From Cohnella rhizosphaerae (GTDB lineage Bacteria > Bacillota > Bacilli > Paenibacillales > Paenibacillaceae): a stretch of DNA of 64,000 nt. The stretch covers positions 930,001 through 994,000 of the forward strand of contig NZ_JAPDIA010000008.1 in NCBI RefSeq assembly GCF_029525575.1, read 5' to 3'. A program made the translations under genes and the position numbers. This document shows positions 58,944-64,000 of this stretch, piece by piece (position 1 is the stretch's first letter; each line of letters starts with the position of its first letter). Below the pieces are notes generated by a model that was given only the letters and a program-made list of their open reading frames with translations, was not told where the DNA came from and searched no databases.

Positions 58944-59028
58944 AGAAGTCCGTTTTTTACTAGTTGCGATCGCGGGACAATCGCTACAATGGGGGTGAAC
59001 AGCAAGCAAATCGAGAGGAGCTGGCAGT

Positions 59029-59406
59029 ATGGCGGCAAGGCTGAAGCGAGTCGGCATTTACGTGGAACAAATGAAGCGAGCATTGGATTTTTATCGCGCG
59101 CTTGGGCTTACCATTCCAGACGACGCCGACGAAGCGCATCATGTAGATGTGGAGCAAGATGGCATCGTTTTTGCATTCGACCTGGTGGAATCGGTAAAAC
59201 GAATAATTGAAGGCTGGAATACGCCTATCGGCAATCGGACCGAGCTGGCCTTTCAGCTCTCCAGTCGCGAAGCGCTCGACGACGTATATCTTCAGTTGAC
59301 GGCCCTTGGACACGAGGGCTGCCTCGAGCCGCGGGATACGCCGTGGGGCGAACGGTATGCGATCGTAAAGGACCCCGACGACAACTTGATCAGTCTCGTC
59401 GCTTAA
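59029..59406 (+). CDS. VOC superfamily protein (glyoxalase/bleomycin resistance type)
   Basis: 125 residues, two beta-alpha-beta-beta-beta modules: RLKRVGIYVEQMKRALDFYRALG and AFQLSSREALDDVYLQLTALGHEG, ending in WGERYAIVKDPDDNLISLV. The His and Glu metal ligand positions are partly visible (HHVDVEQDG, WGERY). It probably binds or modifies a small metabolite; function is not assigned. Operonic with the AraC gene; terminator follows at 59439-59474. Confidence 0.85.
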   Translation: MAARLKRVGIYVEQMKRALDFYRALGLTIPDDADEAHHVDVEQDGIVFAFDLVESVKRIIEGWNTPIGNRTELAFQLSSREALDDVYLQLTALGHEGCLEPRDTPWGERYAIVKDPDDNLISLVA

Positions 59407-59438
59407 CGATTATTTTTGAAAATAAAGATTGCGGTGCC

Positions 59439-59474
59439 AAGCCGATTGCACGCTTTCGTGCATCGGCTTTTTTG
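59439..59474 (+). terminator. Terminator of the AraC-VOC operon
   Basis: AAGCCGAT-t-GCACG pairs with CGTGC-ATCGGCTT, followed by T6; one bulged base. Confidence 0.88.
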
Positions 59475-59524
59475 TATACGACCACCGCGGCCTCTCCTTG
59501 TCGCACCGCGTTTCCTTTGTCGCC

Positions 59525-60626
59525 TTAGCGCTCGGCTTGCTGCTCATATCGGCGAACCGCTTCTACAATCATGCTAAAAAAGCTTTAAGTCCTCCATATA
59601 ATCCTCGGGAGTCGTTTTAGGCGCAGTCCCCTGCGTGACGGCATCGTATAGATGCTCCAACTGAAGCCTGTATGGATCCTTAAACGTCGGACGCTGCGCT
59701 TTGACCGCAAAATGCTCGTCGCCCGATTCCGTAATATGAAGGAGGGTTGGCAGATGACGAATATATGGCGTATTATATTGAACTTTTACCGATTTGTTGG
59801 CGCCGTAGACTTCAATATGGGCATCGAAGCGTCCCTGATCATCGACCCCGGTCTCGAAGGTGACGGTAAATGACTCGTAATCGAAAATGACGTTAAGGAA
59901 ATTCCCGTTTTTGGACCGGTTGGCGCCGACGACGCCAACCGGCATGCCGATCGCTTCCCGCATCGACGATAAATCGTGACTTGACAGGCCGCAGAGGAAG
60001 CCGTATAAGGAAGCATAACGGCCATCGTGTTTTTCTCCCACGGCTTCAAGCATCAAGGCATCGCTGCGCTCTCTGCGGTCTGCCGCCGATGAAGCCGGAA
60101 CGTCGTCGAAGCGAAGTACGCGGCTGACGGGGTTGATGAACTTGCTGTTCGGTCCGATAATATCGCGAACGCGCGCGTAATGGATGCGGTCGATTTGCTT
60201 GATTTCCTGAACGGCTTGTACGAACGGAGCGGCATATCGCCGCATATAGCCGACCATGATAAGTACATTGTTGCGGTCCCGAGCCTCGACGATAGCTTCG
60301 GCTTCGGATCGGGTCAAGCACATCGGTTTTTCGATCAGCACATGTTTTCCAGCGTCGGCAGCGGCTATGGCGCATTCCGCATGATACTCATTGCTGTTTA
60401 GCACGAATACGACGTCCAGGTCGGGCTGACGAACGAGCTCGTGCGCGTCGGTATACAGGTTGTCGACACGATATTTCCGACCGATGCTTTCCACCAGCTT
60501 GGGAGAAATATCGCAGATCGCGCTTATGCGAAAGCATTCGGGATAAAGCTCAAGCACGGGCAGATGGATCACTTGCGCAACTTCTCCCAGACCGATAAGG
60601 CCGATTTTCAACACTTTCTGTTCCAC
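59525..60626 (-). CDS. Gfo/Idh/MocA family oxidoreductase, second copy (one frameshift)
   Basis: The reconstructed length is 366 residues. Rossmann motif KIGLIGLGEVAQVIHLP and EKPMCLTRSEAEAI are clear; the C-terminal domain has GNFLNVIFDYESFTVTFETG. The start is GTG at 60626 on the minus strand, with GGAGGAG 8 nt upstream, in place of the longer frame. The frame meets a stop after DLKLF, but removing one base from A6 59576-59581 extends it to AVRRYEQQAER, ending at 59525. It oxidises or reduces a sugar derivative. It is divergent from an AraC gene at 60810. Confidence 0.85.
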
Positions 60627-60809
60627 TAATACAGCTCCTCCGCCGGATTTTATTATGGGATGCAAATTCGGTGTCATTCGTTCGTTTTTCCTCTCCTATA
60701 CATCGTAAGAGGACGGCGTCGGATAGGGAATGCAGGTTTCAGTCCAATGGATGGATAAAAAAAGACCTGACCGGTCCAGCGCACCGGAACGTTAAAGGAG
60801 ATCAGAGCG

Positions 60810-61566
60810 ATGAGAAATCTGATTGGCGCCGGCTTAACCCCGATCACGACCATTACTGCGCCGCGGCATTCCCATGCGGTATGGGAAATTTTATACTTCA
60901 CGGAGCAAAAGGGGATTCTGCGGCTGGATGAGGGGGGACATGCCCTTCGAGCCCGGCGATCTGTTCTGTCTTCCGCCGGGCACAGCGCACAGCGAGCATT
61001 CCGAAAACGGCTATCGCAATATTTATTTCACCGTGTCTGAATTTGATTTGCCGGCAAGAGAACCGGTCATTGCGCTTAAGGATACGCCTTCGGGCGATAT
61101 CGGAGTCCTGCTGGGGATGCTGTACAAAGAATTTCAATTGAAACGCACGCGCTGGAGAGCGCTTACAGAGCAAATTCTTGCAACCGTTTACGCTTATACG
61201 ATGTCGCTGACGGCCAGGCAGCAAAAAAGCGAATACGTGGAGAAGTTGGAGGAAGCGCTTGTCGGCAATATCGCCAACGTCAATTTCAAGCTGAACCGTT
61301 GTATGGCGCAATTTCCCGTAACGACCGATTATTTGCGGCGGACGTTCAAGAAAGAAACGGGCAAGACGCCGATTCAGTATTTGACTGCGTTGCGAATCGA
61401 ATCTGCCAAGCGATTATTCGAGAAAGTATACAGCGATGAGCTGTCCGTAAAGTTCGTCGCCTCGCAGGTCGGATTCGAAGACCCGTATTATTTCTCTCGC
61501 GTATTCAAAGCCGTTACGGGATTAAGTCCGCTTCAATGGATTAATTCGCGCTTGCCACTCCGATGA
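60810..61566 (+). CDS. AraC family regulator with cupin N-terminus (one frameshift)
   Basis: The reconstructed length is 251 residues. Cupin start (TAPRHSHAVWEILYFTE, LPPGTAHSEHSENG) and C-terminal helix-turn-helix (FPVTTDYLRRTFKKETGKTP and SVKFVASQVGFEDPYYFSRVFK). The break is at G6 60932-60937; one G less gives LDEGDMPFEPGD. AAAGGAG lies upstream of ATG 60810. It is likely to regulate the divergent Gfo/Idh gene. Confidence 0.87.
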
Positions 61567-61629
61567 ATAAGGCCATTGTCGCACGTCTATTTAAAGGAGA
61601 ACACATAACGATGCAGGAGGAAAGCGAGT

Positions 61630-62227
61630 ATGCGAAAATTGATTGTGCATGAACATATCTCCCTTGACGGCGTCATTCAAGCCCCGGGCGGACCGGACGA
61701 GGATGCCAGCGGCGGTTTTGCATTTGGCGGGTGGACGGCACCTTATGGCAATGAGACGGTGAGTACACGCCTGCGCAAGCAAATGAATGCGCCTTTCGAT
61801 CTGTTGTTAGGACGCAAAACGTATGAAATATGGGCGCCGTATTGGCCGCGGCACGCGGATGTATGGCCCAATGCCAACCAAGCCACGAAGTATGTCGCCT
61901 CGAACACGATGACATCGGGCGAATGGGGGCCTTATGAATTTTTAAACGGCAATCTTGTAGATAAAATCGCAAAAATCAAGCAGCAGGATGGACCGGACCT
62001 GCGCGTTTGGGGGGAGCGGCGAACTCGTTCAGACGCTGATGAAGCATGATTTGATCGACGTATTCTGGCTCATCATCTATCCCATTACGCTCGGCGGCGG
62101 GAAACGGCTGTTCGCCGGCGGCGCGATCCCGGCGGCATTCATGCTGGCCGACAGCGCGGTCGCCTCGAACGGCGTTATCGTCGTAAATTATGAGCGCGCA
62201 GGCGCAATTGCAACGGGGAGTTATTAA
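61630..62227 (+). CDS. RibD C-terminal/dihydrofolate reductase-like reductase (one frameshift)
   Basis: The reconstructed length is 198 residues. The N-terminus RKLIVHEHISLDGVIQAPGG, LLLGRKTYEIW and the C-terminal IYPITLGGGKRLF are typical of the COG0262 group. These small NADPH-dependent reductases have broad or unknown substrates. The break is at G6 62009-62014; one base less restores VWGSGELVQTL. Terminator follows at 62247-62290. Confidence 0.87.
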
Positions 62228-62246
62228 CCCGTTGAACTTAGAAGCC

Positions 62247-62290
62247 AAAAAGCAACCGAAACGGCGTAGGAGTTGCCCCGGTTGCTTTTT
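62247..62290. terminator. Bidirectional terminator between the reductase and PhyH copy 2
   Basis: AAAAAGCAACCG pairs with CGGTTGCTTTTT (12 bp) with a 20-nt loop and A5/T5 tracts on both sides. Confidence 0.85.
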
Positions 62291-62312
62291 GCCCGTTATT
62301 CGGAAAAATGAG

Positions 62313-63146
62313 TTAGCTCTTATTAACGTAAACAAGCGGGTTGAGCGGACCGGCTGCAAGGTCGCCCGGCTTGCAGCCAGTCAGCCAACTTCGCAGGTCG
62401 CTTTCTCTGGCTTTGCTGTCGGGCTCGGCTACGCGCGTGCCGTCCGCATAGTAAATGACCGTCATGACCTTCCGCATATGATCGGTCGGATTGCCCGGGG
62501 CCGAGTGCATCGTCCAGCCGGAATGGAATGTCGCATCGCCGGCGGTCATCGCGCCGTAATTGACCGTCGGGAACCGCTTGGCTTCGATATACTGCGCCAG
62601 CGTCTTATGCGACTCGTCCGAAATCTCCTGCCTGTTCACATAGCCCAGGCGATGCGTACCGGATGCGAACGTCATCGTACCCACTTCCTGCGGAATCGGT
62701 ACGAGCGGCATCCACATCGTGATCGTCTTGTCCGTATCCAACGGCCAGTAAATTTGATCCTGATGCCAAGGCGTATGACCGCCGCCAGGCTCCTTGAACA
62801 ACGCCTGGTCGTGATAGATACGAACGCCGTCCACGCCCATCAGCTCCGCGGCGATCTTGGCGAATCGCCGCGCCAGCGTGAACCGTCTGCATGCCTCGCT
62901 TTTTTCCCACAGGTTGCCGATTTGAATGAAGGCCTTGCCGTACGTATCGCGTTCCGATACAGGCTTATCGTGATAATTCAGCTTCATGACCCAATCCGAA
63001 ATGATAGGCTCGTACTCCGCAATTTCTTCCGCGCTTGCGACGTTTTTCAAATAAATGTGGCCATTCTCCTGATAGCTGGCGACCTGCTCGGCCGACAACG
63101 AATATTCCGCGTTCAGATCCGACGACGATTCGTACAATTTGCTCAT
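62313..63146 (-). CDS. Phytanoyl-CoA dioxygenase (PhyH) family protein, copy 2
   Basis: 277 residues from ATG 63146, which AGGAGG precedes by 8 nt. Fe(II)/2-oxoglutarate dioxygenase: H128-x-D130 in PWHQDQIYWP, distal His214 in WTMHSAPGN and Arg225 as candidate 2-oxoglutarate ligand. The WPLD segment and GTMTFASGTHRLG are typical of PhyH proteins related to ectoine hydroxylase-like enzymes. The promoter on the minus strand has a perfect TTGACA at 63255-63260. It is divergent from an AraC regulator, as is copy 1. Confidence 0.9.
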   Translation of the reverse strand: MSKLYESSSDLNAEYSLSAEQVASYQENGHIYLKNVASAEEIAEYEPIISDWVMKLNYHDKPVSERDTYGKAFIQIGNLWEKSEACRRFTLARRFAKIAAELMGVDGVRIYHDQALFKEPGGGHTPWHQDQIYWPLDTDKTITMWMPLVPIPQEVGTMTFASGTHRLGYVNRQEISDESHKTLAQYIEAKRFPTVNYGAMTAGDATFHSGWTMHSAPGNPTDHMRKVMTVIYYADGTRVAEPDSKARESDLRSWLTGCKPGDLAAGPLNPLVYVNKS

Positions 63147-63231
63147 GGACGTTACCTCCTGAAGTCGTTTGAGTAGATTTCGCTTAATTCCTTGAATCGC
63201 TTTCATTTTATCTCTCATCGCTCAAAAGGGC

Positions 63232-63297
63232 TTTGTAAATCCAAACGAGTGTTTTGTCAAAAACACCTGATTAGAGCGCGAAGCAATCTGTTATAAT
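63232..63297. promoter_or_regulatory. Divergent promoter region with palindrome, PhyH copy 2 and AraC
   Basis: Minus strand: TTGACA (63255-63260), 17 bp, TACAAA (63232-63237), a good promoter for the PhyH gene. The palindrome GTGTTTT-GTCA-AAAACAC (63249-63266) covers the -35 box, so a bound protein would affect this promoter. Plus strand: TATAAT at 63292-63297 fits the AraC gene start at 63330. Confidence 0.6.
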
Positions 63298-63329
63298 TCA
63301 GGAAACATGGATCGCCGAAGGAGCCGCCC

Positions 63330-64000
63330 ATGCAAAATTTAGCCGACTTTATCGCCCGCCATCCTATCGTTCCTTATATTCGCCAATGCGACTTCGCCGT
63401 GCGCACGCCTTGGCATTTGGCGGAACGACGGCTGCTCGATTATTTGCTGGTATACGTTCAGAACGGACGCTGCCGGTTTTGGGTGGACGGCAAGGCTTAT
63501 TTGCTCGAACAAGGAGACTTTTGTCTAATCCAACCGAACAGCACGACTGTGCTGGAAGGTCTCAGCAACACGGTTACGCCGTTCGCACACTTCGATCTGT
63601 TCTATCACCCGGAGCGGGAAAACAGCTTTCCGACAAAAGCGGGACAAACCGTGCTCACGTCATATCTGCACCTGCTGCAGCCTCGTCTTGACGAGCTGCT
63701 GGGCGTGAGCATCCCTGCCAAGCTACAGCTTCGTACCGCTTCGAAGTTCAGGGACAAGTTCCTGCAGGTCGTCGAGCACTGGCAGTATCGAGATCCGGTG
63801 ATGCAGCTTCGCGCGCAGTCCGGGATGACCGAATTGGCGATCATGCTGCTGGAACAGCATTTAGCCGACCGGCCATCGCTGCGCACCCCTCAGTTGACGC
63901 TCAATTGGATTACTTCCTATTTCTCTTTGCACCTGGATCAGAACATCGGCATCGAGGATATGGCCAATCGCGCCAACCTGTCGCCGTCCCGGTTCAACGA
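63330..64000 (+). CDS. AraC family regulator, PhyH-linked copy 2, cut by the right edge
   Basis: About 223 residues are visible and the frame is open to the window end. The N-terminal cupin-like sensor (LLVYVQNGRCRFWVDGKAYL, GDFCLIQPNST) is followed by a helical linker and the start of the helix-turn-helix (IGIEDMANRANLSPSRFN). ATG 63330 has GAAGGAG 7 nt upstream. Divergent from PhyH copy 2, which it probably regulates. Confidence 0.85.
   Translation, partial: MQNLADFIARHPIVPYIRQCDFAVRTPWHLAERRLLDYLLVYVQNGRCRFWVDGKAYLLEQGDFCLIQPNSTTVLEGLSNTVTPFAHFDLFYHPERENSFPTKAGQTVLTSYLHLLQPRLDELLGVSIPAKLQLRTASKFRDKFLQVVEHWQYRDPVMQLRAQSGMTELAIMLLEQHLADRPSLRTPQLTLNWITSYFSLHLDQNIGIEDMANRANLSPSRFN

Overview
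The window looks like the chromosome of a spore-forming Firmicute of the Paenibacillaceae (Paenibacillus/Cohnella type). The evidence is a fairly GC-rich sequence with strong AGGAGG ribosome sites, YesM/YesN-type two-component systems placed beside LplB/YtcP-type sugar ABC transporters, large solute-binding lipoproteins, many glycoside hydrolases, many AraC regulators and a GapB-like dehydrogenase. The genus is an inference from gene content. I see no rRNA, tRNA, CRISPR array, insertion sequence or prophage.

Quality warning: about 36 frameshifts break some 21 otherwise normal genes. Almost all lie in homopolymer runs, and nearly every one is repaired by removing exactly one base. This points to systematic over-calling of run length in the sequence, not to pseudogenes. 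The genes below are given as reconstructed full-length CDSs, with the suspect runs listed.

Layout. 0-8 kb: end of a cupin gene, a PucR-type regulator, a MocR/GntR regulator facing a GNAT acetyltransferase, a MATE exporter and a secreted fibronectin-III protein. 8.2-12.9 kb: a compact operon for N-acyl amino acid metabolism (GNAT acyltransferase, M20 deacylase, N-acylamino acid racemase, D-aminoacylase), resembling the known D- to L-amino acid conversion route. 13-32.5 kb: first sugar-uptake island, with a YesM/YesN pair, a Tat-exported beta-helix protein, a GH78 rhamnosidase, a solute-binding protein and two permeases, Gfo/Idh oxidoreductase, an unknown TIM-barrel-like protein, PIG-L deacetylase, enolase-superfamily dehydratase, zinc dehydrogenase, tatA and an unknown protein. 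32.5-33.1 kb: a repeat-rich gap.

33.1-53.8 kb: second sugar island, with GH51 arabinofuranosidase, a beta-helix protein, a second YesN/YesM pair, a second ABC transporter, GH36, an SGNH hydrolase, GH32, a second PIG-L, DUF2961/GH172, a second copy of the unknown TIM-barrel-like protein, a second enolase-superfamily enzyme and a short GH78-like remnant. 53.8-64 kb: two divergent PhyH dioxygenase/AraC pairs, gapB-like, a small secreted discoidin protein, AraC-VOC, a Gfo/Idh-AraC pair and a RibD/DHFR-like reductase.

The simplest reading is that each YesM/YesN pair senses an oligosaccharide, switches on the neighbouring ABC importer, and the imported oligosaccharide is trimmed in the cytoplasm by the hydrolases. 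The repeated set PIG-L + CxCxxC TIM-barrel-like protein + enolase-superfamily enzyme, present in both islands, is the best candidate here for an undescribed catabolic module.
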